From Paraburkholderia sp. BL21I4N1 (GTDB taxonomy: Bacteria; Pseudomonadota; Gammaproteobacteria; Burkholderiales; Burkholderiaceae), in the NCBI RefSeq assembly GCF_002973525.1, contig NZ_PVEN01000016.1:62001-126000 (forward strand): a stretch of DNA of 64,000 bases, read 5' to 3'. How positions within the stretch are numbered: position 1 is the stretch's first letter; every line of letters starts with the position of its first letter. Positions 44,821-53,599 of this stretch are shown here, piece after piece. The notes under the pieces are model-generated. The model had not been told where the DNA came from. It saw only the letters and a program-made list of their open reading frames with translations, and ran no database searches. The translations under genes were made by a program, and so were the position numbers.

Positions 44821-44834
44821 TTTTGTATGCAAAA
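44821..44834. promoter_or_regulatory. GntR operator candidate, copy 2
   Basis: TTTTGTATGCAAAA differs from copy 1 by one base and includes the ATG of the GntR gene (44827-44829). The two copies start 137 bp apart, close to 13 helical turns, which would allow a loop between them and autorepression. Confidence 0.78.
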
Positions 44835-45552
44835 TTCGGATTTCGATGCGGGTGTGGGCGCTTCCCCGCTGATGCCGAAGGTCGAGCGGCAGCGTTTGCA
44901 CGACACGGTGGTGGAGCACATTCGCCGGTTTATCGTCGAAGGGGTGCTGGAGCCGGGCAAGAAACTGAATGAGCGCGAGTTGTGCGAGACGCTCGGAATT
45001 TCGCGCACGCCGTTGCGTGAGGCGTTGAAGGTACTGGCGGCGGAAGGCCTGATCGAGATCGAGCCGAATCGGGGTGCGTCGGTATCGAAGATGTCCGAGG
45101 CGGAGTTGCGCGAGACCTTCGAACTGATGAGCGGTCTCGAAGCGTTTTCTGGCGAGCTGGCGGCGGAGCGCATGACGGCGGCGGAGTTGGCCGAGATCAA
45201 GGCGCTGCATTACGCGATGCTCGCGTGCCGCACGCAGAACGATCTGGCCGGCTATTACAGCCGCAATCAGGCGATTCACGACAAGATCAATGAGGCGGCC
45301 AGAAATTCAGCGCTGCGACAGACTTATGTCGCGGTGAATCGTCGGTTGCAGGCGCTCCGGTTCCGGTCGAATTTTCAGATCCCGAAGTGGGATAGCGCGA
45401 TTCATGACCATGACGAAATGCTGAAGGCGCTTGAGGCGCGCGACGGCAAGAAGCTCAGCGCGATTCTTCGGCAGCACTTGCTGGATAAGCGCGATGCGGT
45501 GTTGCAAGTGCAGTCGCGGGAAGACGTGTCGGCTTCAACGTTTAAGGCTTAG
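44827..45552 (+). CDS. GntR family regulator, FCD subfamily
   Basis: The 241-residue protein has a winged-helix domain (about 20-85, containing LNERELCETLGISRTPLREALKVLAAEGLIEI) and an all-helical FCD effector domain (about 95-225) with the Asp/His metal-site pattern. It likely represses the divergent glyoxylate-cluster operon until a hydroxy- or oxo-acid binds. Its own ATG is embedded in a palindrome identical in type to the one before the operon. Confidence 0.93.
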   Translation: MQNSDFDAGVGASPLMPKVERQRLHDTVVEHIRRFIVEGVLEPGKKLNERELCETLGISRTPLREALKVLAAEGLIEIEPNRGASVSKMSEAELRETFELMSGLEAFSGELAAERMTAAELAEIKALHYAMLACRTQNDLAGYYSRNQAIHDKINEAARNSALRQTYVAVNRRLQALRFRSNFQIPKWDSAIHDHDEMLKALEARDGKKLSAILRQHLLDKRDAVLQVQSREDVSASTFKA

Positions 45553-45613
45553 GGCGGTGAAGCGGTGTTGGGGCCGGCGTCGGTGTGCGTGCGCCGGCGT
45601 TGCCATGGAAAAC

Positions 45614-45676
45614 TTGTCCACGTAAATTGTTCGCAAGCCTGTGGACAACGTTCGGACATCAAAGCCAAGTGCTTGA
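45614..45676 (+). repeat. Flanking element copy 1: TTRTCC ... GTGGACAAC ... CCAAG
   Basis: TTGTCCAC (45614-45621) and GTGGACAA (45641-45648) are inverted repeats; CCAAG begins at 45665, 24 bp after the start of the right arm, followed by TTGA. Arm-to-arm offset is 27 bp. The arms resemble DnaA boxes (TTATCCACA). Confidence 0.75.
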
Positions 45677-45795
45677 CTCTGCAGAGATATCGCCCGACGG
45701 CTCATGCATAAGCATCACGCGCGATTACAGGCTCGACGATGCTCAAATAGGCACCCGTCGGGTACCTTGTACAAGACTCCGAACATCATCTTCTA

Positions 45796-45859
45796 GTTGT
45801 CCACAGAATTTGTTGGCAAGGCTGTGGACAACACCCTTGAAACAGCGCCAAGCCATTGA
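45796..45859 (+). repeat. Flanking element copy 2
   Basis: GTTGTCCACAG (45796-45806) and CTGTGGACAAC (45822-45832) are a perfect 11-bp inverted repeat. The offsets are the same as in copy 1: 27 bp between arms and 24 bp to CCAAG (45848), followed by ATTGA. Confidence 0.78.
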
Positions 45860-46077
45860 CGCAAATACGCTTGTGCAAATCGATGCGTCGGTCAGCCCTT
45901 GGTGATCTGCTTGGGCCTCCCCAGGTTCGTCTCGATGCCTTGGCTGAATCCACCCCGATGACCACTTGGCGCATCCGCTCGATGCGCACGTTTGTCTTCT
46001 GAAGCGGTTTAGCGCCCTTCCTTTGTACCTTTCCGCTTGATTTTTTCTTGGACAGCGCCATTGCCCCTCGTCGTCGG

Positions 46078-46323
46078 CTAGCGATCTTTTTTTCGAGGTA
46101 CAAACTCCAATTCAGGCGGTGCGATATCTGGATGCGCTTCATAGAGCGGTTCGAGACCCAGCACGTAAACCTGGTCTAGCAGTCGCCCCATTGCCCTACG
46201 AAATTCATTGAATTCACCGACTGAACAGCGATCCTGCACCAGGATAATCGCATCATTGATCGCACCGCTGACTTTGAGAATTCTGTCGCTCAGTTCCGCC
46301 GCTACTTCACGATTATTAATCAT
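46078..46323 (-). CDS. Small partner protein of the RHS locus, 81 aa
   Basis: ATG 46323 has a GGAGG site four bases away and begins nine bases after the stop of the RHS gene, so the two are co-transcribed. The product starts MINNREVAAELSDRILKV, is soluble and mostly helical, and carries a PPELEFVPRK tail. No known domain is named with confidence. Position directly downstream of a large secreted repeat protein is where an immunity gene usually sits in polymorphic toxin systems, but this one has no proven role. Confidence 0.72.
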   Translation of the reverse strand: MINNREVAAELSDRILKVSGAINDAIILVQDRCSVGEFNEFRRAMGRLLDQVYVLGLEPLYEAHPDIAPPELEFVPRKKDR

Positions 46324-46332
46324 GGCGCCTCC

Positions 46333-48687
46333 CTAGCATCCGTTGTCTTCAATGCACTTGTTCTTGCAACGGAAGAAGGGAATTCCGGTTCCGCCGGGGG
46401 TCGGAAGCTTTGTTTCCGTACAGTAGTCGATGCACTTCTGATATACACGCGCACACCTTTTTGACAAGGTGCACTTCACAAATCCCGGATCTGAATCTCC
46501 ATTGCTCTGAAACACCTGAGCATACAACACCGCACGTTTTGATTGCCCGCTCTGTTCCGGCATCAGCACAGGAAACGGCACCTGCTCCTGCGCCGCGATC
46601 TGTAACTCGGGCACGTCGCCTTGCATCGGCTGCCCTGTCTGCGTCAATGTAAGCCCGCGATAGAAGAGCTTCCACGCCAGTTTCGCTTTCGTGAAAACGT
46701 AGCACTCAGCGCATACCGGCGAGACCGTCGCTGTCGCGCTCGCCTTCACCGACCTCAGCGAGCCCAGACGATTCACGGTTGGTCCAACAGGGTCGACACC
46801 GTTCTCGTAGTTGCCGATCCACTGGTCGATTTCCTCGCTTGATATCGGCTCGGCCGTACCGCCATTTCTGGCGACGTTGCCCGTACGCGATGCAACGCGA
46901 CCGTCCGGCGTGTAACTGTAGTCCACCGTCAGGAAACGTTTCAAGCCAGCCGTCAGTACGGTCGCGTCTTCGCTGTAAGTGAAACGGGTTATCCGGCCGC
47001 GCTTGTCGTAAGTGAAACGTGCCTCTCGACTGTTGCCGGTGACCCGCGTCACGCGATTCGAAGTGTCACGGTCGAATCCGCCGAGAAGCCAATGTGAAAC
47101 CAATTCCTGAGCGATCTGCAGGTTGCCGGTTTCATCGGTCCTGTACAGCCAGTCTTCGGTTTTGACTCCGTTCACATAGGCCGTCGCCTGCTTCAGGCGA
47201 TTGTCGGCGTCATAGACGGCGCCAACGGTGAGCTTGATCCCCGTTGCGGTTGCATCAAAACCGTTCGCGCCGGTCGAGTCGGATGTGTCGTACTCACTGT
47301 ATCCCGTGACGTTACCGTTCACGTCGTACACAAATGCGCGCATTTTTCCAGGCGTTGCGACTAGCGACGGATGTAGCGTCGTGGTGTCCGCATATCGCAC
47401 CGACGTAACCACCGCGCCACTTGCGCTGCTAACCGCTGCTCGCACGGGTCGACCGGTCGTGTCATAAGTGTAGGCGGCGGTTCCGTCCGGCGCCGCCTTT
47501 TGCAGGAGGTTGCCATGCGCATCCAGCGTGCGGTTTTCGCTGCCCTCGGCAGTGCTACCACCGGTGAGCCGCAACATGCCAGCGATCGACGCAAACCTGA
47601 TCGTGCCGGACATGTCTGCCCCGGTGATCGTCGTTGAACCATTTCCATACCCAAACTGGACGTTCCGCGTGACATCGGGATGCGTCACCGAAACAGCACG
47701 CCCCATCGCGTCATACACCCATGTCGCGATGCGCACGCCGGTTTCGTCAATGACGCCTGTCAGCGCATTCCTGAATCGCGGATCGTCGTACACGTAGCGA
47801 CGTATGTAGCCATCAGGCCACGTAGCGGTGACCAGGTTGCCATTCGCGTCGTACCCGTACTGCGTGAGGCCACCGGATGGATCGGTCATGCGATAGAGAC
47901 GACCCTGCGTATCGTACTCGAGCCGGATCGCCAGCAATGCATACCGGGTTGCAGCGCCCGCGGCTCGTTGCTCAATCGCGGTGAGCCGCCCCGCTCCGTC
48001 ATAAGTGAGCGTCCGTGTGAAGCCGGTATGCGTCGTCTCGGACAGCAGGACGCCTTGAGCCGAATAAAACTCCGTGGTGTCAGTGGTCAGATCCTTCAGT
48101 GCCCATCCCGCTCCGGCCTGAGCTAGCGCCAGCCCGCTGAATGCCCCGGTGCTCCACTGACCGCCGATTAACTGAAACGTAAGGGGTTGACCATTTGCCC
48201 GGTAGGCGACGATCTTCGATGCGCTTCCGGTCGCGCCAGCGACGTTCAACTGCCGTTGCCAGTTGTTCAGCCATACCGGCCCCATGGCAGTCGCCGATTT
48301 TAAAAACGGGGACGACAGGTAGCTGCGCGTAAACGTCAGGGGTACCGCATCGCCACTGCGAAAGTCGTTTTCTACCAGACTCACCTTGCCATTAGCTGGA
48401 TAGACTGGATCGGCGACCGGGCATGACTCATCCGGCTCGGCCGGCGCGGCACACCACTGATCGATCAGGGCAAGGTCGTTGATACACGCATAGTTGCCCA
48501 TCCCGCCTGGCGTATTGCCCACCACATCGAGACGGCACGTCTTCGATCCCGGCGTTGCACCGGACTGAGCGTACAGCGTGAGACAGTCGACGGCATTCGC
48601 GCCGAAGGTCACCGTTAGCAACAGGAATGCGGCAAGCAGGCGCACTACTATGCCGACCGGCCACTCAGTAATGCCGTAGTTTTTCAC
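46333..48687 (-). CDS. Secreted RHS/YD-repeat protein with cysteine-rich C-terminal domain
   Basis: The 784-residue protein has a Sec signal peptide (about 1-32, ending GANA), a Cys-containing N-terminal region and a CPVADPVYPANGKVSL block like DUF6531, then YD repeats across about 220-600 (for example LEYDTQGRLYRMTDPSGG and FTYDKRGRITRFTY). The usual RHS core with its DPxGxxGG end is missing. Instead, residues 640-784 form a separate tail with nine Cys, ending in a CX5C element (739, 745) and a twin CX3C pair (752/756 and 774/778) plus Cys784. This could be a disulfide-stabilised tip or effector domain. Base composition is visibly less GC-rich than the flanks, suggesting acquisition. Confidence 0.85.
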   Translation of the reverse strand: MKNYGITEWPVGIVVRLLAAFLLLTVTFGANAVDCLTLYAQSGATPGSKTCRLDVVGNTPGGMGNYACINDLALIDQWCAAPAEPDESCPVADPVYPANGKVSLVENDFRSGDAVPLTFTRSYLSSPFLKSATAMGPVWLNNWQRQLNVAGATGSASKIVAYRANGQPLTFQLIGGQWSTGAFSGLALAQAGAGWALKDLTTDTTEFYSAQGVLLSETTHTGFTRTLTYDGAGRLTAIEQRAAGAATRYALLAIRLEYDTQGRLYRMTDPSGGLTQYGYDANGNLVTATWPDGYIRRYVYDDPRFRNALTGVIDETGVRIATWVYDAMGRAVSVTHPDVTRNVQFGYGNGSTTITGADMSGTIRFASIAGMLRLTGGSTAEGSENRTLDAHGNLLQKAAPDGTAAYTYDTTGRPVRAAVSSASGAVVTSVRYADTTTLHPSLVATPGKMRAFVYDVNGNVTGYSEYDTSDSTGANGFDATATGIKLTVGAVYDADNRLKQATAYVNGVKTEDWLYRTDETGNLQIAQELVSHWLLGGFDRDTSNRVTRVTGNSREARFTYDKRGRITRFTYSEDATVLTAGLKRFLTVDYSYTPDGRVASRTGNVARNGGTAEPISSEEIDQWIGNYENGVDPVGPTVNRLGSLRSVKASATATVSPVCAECYVFTKAKLAWKLFYRGLTLTQTGQPMQGDVPELQIAAQEQVPFPVLMPEQSGQSKRAVLYAQVFQSNGDSDPGFVKCTLSKRCARVYQKCIDYCTETKLPTPGGTGIPFFRCKNKCIEDNGC

Positions 48688-49086
48688 CGTCGCTCCTATC
48701 AGTCATACCTGTTCGAAGAACAAGCACGCTAAAAGGAGCGGTGAGGCGCGAGGCGGCGAAAAATCTTAAACTTCTGCCGTTATTTCATCGACGACAGTGC
48801 ACTTCCCACGACGCCTAGATCGGACTTAGGAAATCACTCATCGGCGTGTCATCCCCTGACGAGATGCTCATCCGTTTCGTCGTACAGACACATCTTGTCG
48901 ACAGCTTCTACCCCCAACCTTATCCCCACATTTTGTCCATAAGCCTGTGGACAACCTGAGCACATCCCACCCAAGTCATTGAAGCGGCAAACCAATCGCC
49001 CTCCGGTTCACCCACAGGCACCGGCACAAGCACACGTCGCCCCTGTGATAAAAAGTAACTCCCCCCGCCATCCACCGAGGCCGCGC
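48688..49086. other. Spacer between the RHS gene and the antiporter
   Basis: About 400 bp with no gene. It holds the RHS promoter region and the third copy of the DnaA-box-like element (48920-48982). An AT-rich patch lies near 48760-48790. Confidence 0.55.
48920..48982 (+). repeat. Flanking element copy 3
   Basis: TTATCCCCACA (48920-48930), then CTGTGGACAAC (48945-48955), then CCAAG at 48971 followed by ATTGA. The offsets (27 and 24 bp) are identical to copies 1 and 2. It has the same orientation and lies on the other side of the RHS locus. Confidence 0.76.
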
Positions 49087-50673
49087 ATGTCCTCCGTCAT
49101 GGGCTTCAAACTCGTCCTGCTGTCGCTCGTCGCGATCATCGGACTCGAACTGCTCGCCAAACGACTGCGTCTGCCGCCCGCCGCCGCGCTGCTGGTCGGC
49201 GGCGCCGCGATGGCCTTCGTGCCCGGGCTGCCGACCTTCAATCTCGATCCCGAGCTGATCCTGATCGTGTTCCTGCCACCGCTTCTTATGGATGGCGCGT
49301 ACTTCTCGGTATGGGACGAATTCAAACGTAATCTCGGCGGCATCCTGCTGCTTGCGATCGGCGCGGTCGCCTTCACTACGCTCGTGGTTGGGTTGGTGGT
49401 GCACTGGGTCGTGCCCGCGTTGCCCTGGGGTGCCTGCTTCGCGTTGGGCGCGGTCGTCTCACCACCCGACGCCGTCGCCGCGAAAGCCGTGCTCGAACGC
49501 GTCGCGCTGCCGCGCCGCCTGATGGTGCTGCTCGAAGGCGAAAGCCTCCTCAACGACGCCGCCGGCATCGTGCTATTCCGCTTCGCCGTGACCGCCGCAT
49601 TGACCGGCGCGTTCAGCGCGCAACACGCGGCGGGACGCTTCGTTGTGCTGGCGCTTGGCGGCGTAGCCGTCGGTGTGGCGATCGGCTTTGTCGTCGTCAG
49701 ACTGCTGCGCTTTCTCGACGACAGCTACCTCATCATCACCGCGTCGATACTCTCTCCGTGGATCAGCTACATCGCCGGCGACATGCTGGGCGTGTCCGGT
49801 GTCATCGCAACCGTGAGCTGCGGCATGATGCTCGGCTGGTATCAGCACGAGGTCTTTTCGGCCGCCGTCCGGATGCGCGGCACCGCCTTCTGGCAGGTCG
49901 TGATCTTTCTGATGGAAGCGCTGGTGTTCATTCTGATCGGCCTGTCGCTGCGCGGCGTGATCGCGCGGCTGGGCGGCGTCGGCGACACGCTCGCCGCGCT
50001 GGCGCCGGCGGTCGGCGCGGTGCTGGCGGCGGTCGTGCTGTCGCGTTTCGCGTGGGTCTTCGCGACGGAATGGTTGAAAGTGCTGATCTGCAAGCTGGTA
50101 AGGCGCGAAGGCGGCACACCCGATTGGCGCTCGGCCACCGTCACCAGTTGGGCGGGCATGCGTGGCGTGGTCACGCTGGCTATCGCGCTGTCGTTGCCTG
50201 AGGCCATGCCCGGCCGCGATCTGATTCTGGTCGCGTCGTTCGCGGTCATACTCGTGACCGTGCTAGGTCAAGGCACGACGATCGGTCCACTAATCCACTG
50301 GATCAATCCGGATCACGCGGACGAGCAAAACGCCCGGCATCTCACCGAACCGCAAGCGTGGGCCAGGCTCGAAGCCGCACAACTCGCCGCAGTCGTACCG
50401 CTCGCGCATGGGCCGGATGGCAGCGTGATTCATCCACGGCTGCTGGAGCAGTACACCTATCGCGCGAGCATGACCGAGGCATATCAAAGCGAAGCTGCCT
50501 ATCCATCGGACGTTCGCGCCTCGCACTACGACGTGGTATTGGCCGCGGTCGCCGCAGCGCGCGTCGAATTGCTACGTCTGCACCGAACAGGTTTGATTCA
50601 CGACGAACTCCTGACCGTGCTCGAACACGATCTGGATCTGCAGGAAATCGCCGCGACCCACGGCAAAGGATGA
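49087..50673 (+). CDS. CPA1-family Na+/H+ (or K+/H+) antiporter
   Basis: The 528-residue protein has about 12 TM helices and CPA1 hallmarks: FLPPLLMDGAYF, the ALGAVVSPPDAVAAKAVLE segment with the ion-site Asp, and LEGESLLNDAAGIVLFRFA with the conserved Glu and Asn-Asp. SWAGMRGVVTLAIALSLP is the core helix. The C-terminal 100 residues are cytosolic. It exchanges monovalent cations for protons across the inner membrane and would help pH or salt tolerance. ATG 49087 is preferred over the internal ATG at 49099, but the ribosome-binding site is weak for both. Confidence 0.92.
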   Translation: MSSVMGFKLVLLSLVAIIGLELLAKRLRLPPAAALLVGGAAMAFVPGLPTFNLDPELILIVFLPPLLMDGAYFSVWDEFKRNLGGILLLAIGAVAFTTLVVGLVVHWVVPALPWGACFALGAVVSPPDAVAAKAVLERVALPRRLMVLLEGESLLNDAAGIVLFRFAVTAALTGAFSAQHAAGRFVVLALGGVAVGVAIGFVVVRLLRFLDDSYLIITASILSPWISYIAGDMLGVSGVIATVSCGMMLGWYQHEVFSAAVRMRGTAFWQVVIFLMEALVFILIGLSLRGVIARLGGVGDTLAALAPAVGAVLAAVVLSRFAWVFATEWLKVLICKLVRREGGTPDWRSATVTSWAGMRGVVTLAIALSLPEAMPGRDLILVASFAVILVTVLGQGTTIGPLIHWINPDHADEQNARHLTEPQAWARLEAAQLAAVVPLAHGPDGSVIHPRLLEQYTYRASMTEAYQSEAAYPSDVRASHYDVVLAAVAAARVELLRLHRTGLIHDELLTVLEHDLDLQEIAATHGKG

Positions 50674-50709
50674 CGGATGCGCGCGCCATTTTCACCACGC
50701 GCGCATCCG
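50674..50709. terminator. Long stem-loop between convergent genes
   Basis: CGGATGCGCGCG (50674-50685) and CGCGCGCATCCG (50698-50709) form a perfect 12-bp stem with a 12-base loop, sitting between two convergent genes. No T run follows, so it may act as a bidirectional structural terminator. Confidence 0.6.
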
Positions 50710-50727
50710 AAGGCACTTCGTCGACGT

Positions 50728-51021
50728 TCAGTGACCCTTGAAGATGTCGAGCAGTTGGCTTTGCATCTGCATCATGTCGTGGGTGTGCTTCATCTCCATC
50801 TGAGCCACGTTGTCCTGATACTCCATTTCCATCTGCATCATTTTTTGCTGAATGCCGATGGCTTGCGTGCGCTGCTCAGGCGTCAGCTTGTCCATCATCA
50901 TGCTGTAGTTCGGCGGCATCAGGTACATGCCGGCGTGCCCGATTCCCTGCGCCTGCGCGGAACCCGCGGCAAACGCGAGCGGCAACAGGCAGCACATCAT
51001 GGCGGCGCGAATCGATTTCAT
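50728..51021 (-). CDS. Met-rich small periplasmic protein, 97 aa
   Basis: The product has a signal peptide (about 1-24, ending SAQA) and a 73-residue mature part with 14 Met, mainly in MMM, KMMQMEME and DMMQMQ clusters, plus His pairs. A LTPEQRTQAIGIQQKMMQMEMEY helix resembles the LTxxQ region of Spy/CpxP-type chaperones. Clusters of Met with His bind Cu(I) or Ag(I). It may be an envelope metal or folding-stress protein, but this is inferred from composition. It ends against the antiporter gene in convergent orientation. Confidence 0.75.
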   Translation of the reverse strand: MKSIRAAMMCCLLPLAFAAGSAQAQGIGHAGMYLMPPNYSMMMDKLTPEQRTQAIGIQQKMMQMEMEYQDNVAQMEMKHTHDMMQMQSQLLDIFKGH

Positions 51022-51265
51022 GTCATCTCCAGTTTCAGGCTGGTGGCCGCGCTTCGATAGCGGGCCACGCAGCGACGTTTAAACGCCTGGACGTAGCGGG
51101 CAGCGGTCGATCCACTGCCCATGCCGTACCCGGCAAGGCAACATCCGGGGCTGGCCGCCATGTACGATCGTCCGGATGTTTCGTGGACTTAGTCGCCGCC
51201 GCTAACTGGAAATGACGTAACTCGCAAAAAATGTTTCGAAGGATGCTTCAACTACGCGACGCCGC

Positions 51266-52597
51266 TCATCTCGCCGCGTCCCTCTGCCGCAACGACTCGG
51301 GCAAGCCGTACAACACGATCAACGCGCAAACCAGGCTCATCGCGCCGATCACGTAGAGCGCCGGTGTCGTGCTGCCGGTCAGATCCCGCACTCGCCCCAC
51401 CATGATCGGACTCACGATCCCGCCCAGTTGTCCGAGCGTATTGATCAGCGCGATGCCGCCGGCCGCGCCGGCGCCGGTGACGAGCTTGGGCGGCAGCGCC
51501 CAGAACGCCGGGATCGACGCCACCACGCCCGCGCCCATCACCGCCAACGCGACGACCAGTAGGGCGGTCTGCTTATCGAAGTAGCCCGCCGCGAAAAAAC
51601 CGATCGCCGACATGACCAGCAAGCCGCTAACAAACTTGCGCCGCTCGCCGCTCGTGTCGGACAGACGCCCGACGACCACCATGCAGATGGCGCCGCACAC
51701 ATAGGGCACCGCCGTCAGCAAGCCGATCACAGTGGGGTTGTGTGTCCCCGCCACACGAATCAGATGCGGCGCCCAGAAATTCAATCCGTACGACGCCACC
51801 TGAATCAGGAAATAGACCAGGCCCAGCGTCAGAAAACCCGGCGTTTTGATCGCACCGAGAAACGAATGCCCGGTCTCCGGATGACGGCTTTGCTGCGCGA
51901 TCTGCGTCGTCAGAAAAAACTTCTCCGTCGACGATAACCAGTCGGCGTCCTCGATCCGATCCTTCAGCCCCTTCAGCACGAGCACGCCCAACACGATGCA
52001 CGGCAGCCCGCCGAGCAAAAACAGCCAATGCCAGCCCGGCATCCCCAGCACACCGTTCATATGCCCGATCACCAGACCCGCGAGCGGCGCGCCGACCAGA
52101 CCCGAGAACGCGGACGCCAGAAACAGCATCGACGTAATCCGTCCGCGATGACTCGGCGGAAACCACAGCGTCAGGTAATACAGCACACCCGGCGCAAAAC
52201 CCGCTTCCATCGCGCCGATCACAAACCGCAGTCCATAGAACTGCCATTCGTTATTGACGAACACCATCGCGGCCGTCGCCAGACCCCACGAAATCATGAT
52301 CCGCGCGATCCAGCGCCGTGCGCCGACTTTGTACAGAAACAGATTGCTCGGCACTTCGAACAGCACGTAGCCGATCACGAACAGACTCGCGCCGAGACCG
52401 TAGGCGGTATCGGACAAGCCAAGATCGCTTTGCAACTGGAACTTCGCGAAACTGATATTGATGCGGTCGAAGAACGCGAACAGATAGCAGATCATGATCA
52501 GCGGCATCAGCCGCCAGGCCACTTTGCGGATGATCGCCGCGACATCGTCCGAGTTGTGCTCACGGTTGCCGGCAGCCACTGCGCCCAGGTCGCTCAT
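51266..52597 (-). CDS. MFS transporter, anion:cation symporter type
   Basis: The 443-residue protein has the ACS opening (ICYLFAFFDRINISFAKFQL) and loop features LFEVPSNLFLYKVGARRW and GFAPGVLYYLTLWFPPSHRGR, typical of dicarboxylate or tartrate-type carriers. ATG 52597 has GGAG at seven bases. It is the last gene of the second CoA-transferase cassette and likely imports the substrate. Confidence 0.88.
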   Translation of the reverse strand: MSDLGAVAAGNREHNSDDVAAIIRKVAWRLMPLIMICYLFAFFDRINISFAKFQLQSDLGLSDTAYGLGASLFVIGYVLFEVPSNLFLYKVGARRWIARIMISWGLATAAMVFVNNEWQFYGLRFVIGAMEAGFAPGVLYYLTLWFPPSHRGRITSMLFLASAFSGLVGAPLAGLVIGHMNGVLGMPGWHWLFLLGGLPCIVLGVLVLKGLKDRIEDADWLSSTEKFFLTTQIAQQSRHPETGHSFLGAIKTPGFLTLGLVYFLIQVASYGLNFWAPHLIRVAGTHNPTVIGLLTAVPYVCGAICMVVVGRLSDTSGERRKFVSGLLVMSAIGFFAAGYFDKQTALLVVALAVMGAGVVASIPAFWALPPKLVTGAGAAGGIALINTLGQLGGIVSPIMVGRVRDLTGSTTPALYVIGAMSLVCALIVLYGLPESLRQRDAAR

Positions 52598-52657
52598 GCT
52601 TGTCTCCAAAGCCGGATTCGGCGAGGCCGTCCGGTCGTGTAATCGGTTAGGGATGAG

Positions 52658-53599
52658 TCAGATGTGTAGAACGTAGTCCGGCACGGGATGCAGGTCGCGA
52701 TTGCGGCCGGCCTTCGCCAGTTGTCCCGGCATGTCGTGGCCGAGCAAAGCAGGCAGTCCGCGCGACAAGCTCAGCAGCTTCTCCAGATCGATCCCGGTGG
52801 GAATGCCCATTTCGTCGCACAGGTTCACCAGGTCTTCCGTGCAGATATTGCCGGACGCACCCGGCGCGAACGGGCAGCCGCCCAGGCCGCCCAACGCGGC
52901 GTCGAAGCGGCGCGCACCGGCTTCGTACGCCGCCAGCACATTGGCGAGGCCGAGACCGCGTGTGTTGTGAAAGTGCAGCGTGAGCGCGGCGACCGGCAAA
53001 CGCGCCAGTACGCGCGCGACGATCCGCGCCACCTGACGTGGATTCGCCATGCCGGTCGTATCCGCCAGCGTGATGCCCTCGATACCCATCTCGCGATACG
53101 CGTCGACGATCGCGATCACGCGGTCTTCGTCGATCTTGCCTTCGAACGGACAACCGAACGCCGTCGCCACGGACGCATTCAGCAGCACCCCCGAGCCCTT
53201 CACGTGCCGCACGATGTCGGCAAACGCCGCGAGCGACGACTCGCAACTCATCCGCATATTGGCGCGGTTGTGCGTCTGACTCGCCGACATCACCAGATTC
53301 AGCTCATCCGCGCGTGAAGCCAGCGCGCGTTCGGCGCCCTTCAGATTCGGCACCAGCGCGACATAGATCACGCCCGGCCGCCGCATGATCTGCTGGAACA
53401 CGGCCTCACCGTCGCGCAACGCCGGAATCGCTTTCGGCGACACGAACGAGCCCGCCTCGATGCGCGTGAAACCCGCGGTGGAAAGCGCGTCGATCAGCGC
53501 GATTTTGTCGGCGGTCTCGACCCAGGTGGGCTCGATCTGCAGGCCGTCGCGCGGCGCCACTTCCTGCACGATCAGTTTGTCGAATGGGATGGCACTCAT
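52658..53599 (-). CDS. Hydroxymethylglutaryl-CoA lyase-like enzyme
   Basis: The 313-residue TIM-barrel protein has the EVAPRDGLQ signature with the metal-binding Asp, the VSPKAIPAL Ser/Lys region, the HFHNTRGLGLANVL metal-His motif and the GLGGCPFAPGASGN catalytic Cys loop. HMG-CoA lyase cleaves 3-hydroxy-3-methylglutaryl-CoA to acetyl-CoA and acetoacetate. It overlaps the CoA-transferase gene by four bases, so its substrate is likely made by that transferase. Related members cleave citramalyl-CoA-type thioesters, so the precise acid is open. Confidence 0.9.
   Translation of the reverse strand: MSAIPFDKLIVQEVAPRDGLQIEPTWVETADKIALIDALSTAGFTRIEAGSFVSPKAIPALRDGEAVFQQIMRRPGVIYVALVPNLKGAERALASRADELNLVMSASQTHNRANMRMSCESSLAAFADIVRHVKGSGVLLNASVATAFGCPFEGKIDEDRVIAIVDAYREMGIEGITLADTTGMANPRQVARIVARVLARLPVAALTLHFHNTRGLGLANVLAAYEAGARRFDAALGGLGGCPFAPGASGNICTEDLVNLCDEMGIPTGIDLEKLLSLSRGLPALLGHDMPGQLAKAGRNRDLHPVPDYVLHI

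Larger units (their letters stand above)
45553..46077. other. Gene-poor spacer carrying two DnaA-box-like repeat copies
   Basis: About 525 bp between the GntR gene and the small partner of the RHS protein. It contains two copies of the element described at 45614 and 45796. A short minus-strand open frame (45786-46061) reads through one repeat copy and is not accepted as a gene. Confidence 0.6.

Noticed and set aside
45614..45859. Replication origin suggested by DnaA-like boxes
   Set aside because: Only two boxes pairs per site, no dnaA, dnaN, parAB or gidA neighbours, no AT-rich unwinding region; the same pattern recurs at 48920, so a repeat element is more likely.
45786..46061. 91-codon open frame starting MALSKKKSS, after the RHS partner gene
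   Set aside because: It reads through the repeat copy at 45796-45859 and its C-terminus is encoded by the repeat; there is no independent support, although a GAGGGG motif precedes the ATG.
46333..48687. Interpretation as a canonical type VI or Tc-type Rhs toxin
   Set aside because: The usual conserved RHS core end is missing, no VgrG, PAAR or T6SS genes are nearby, and the protein carries a Sec signal.
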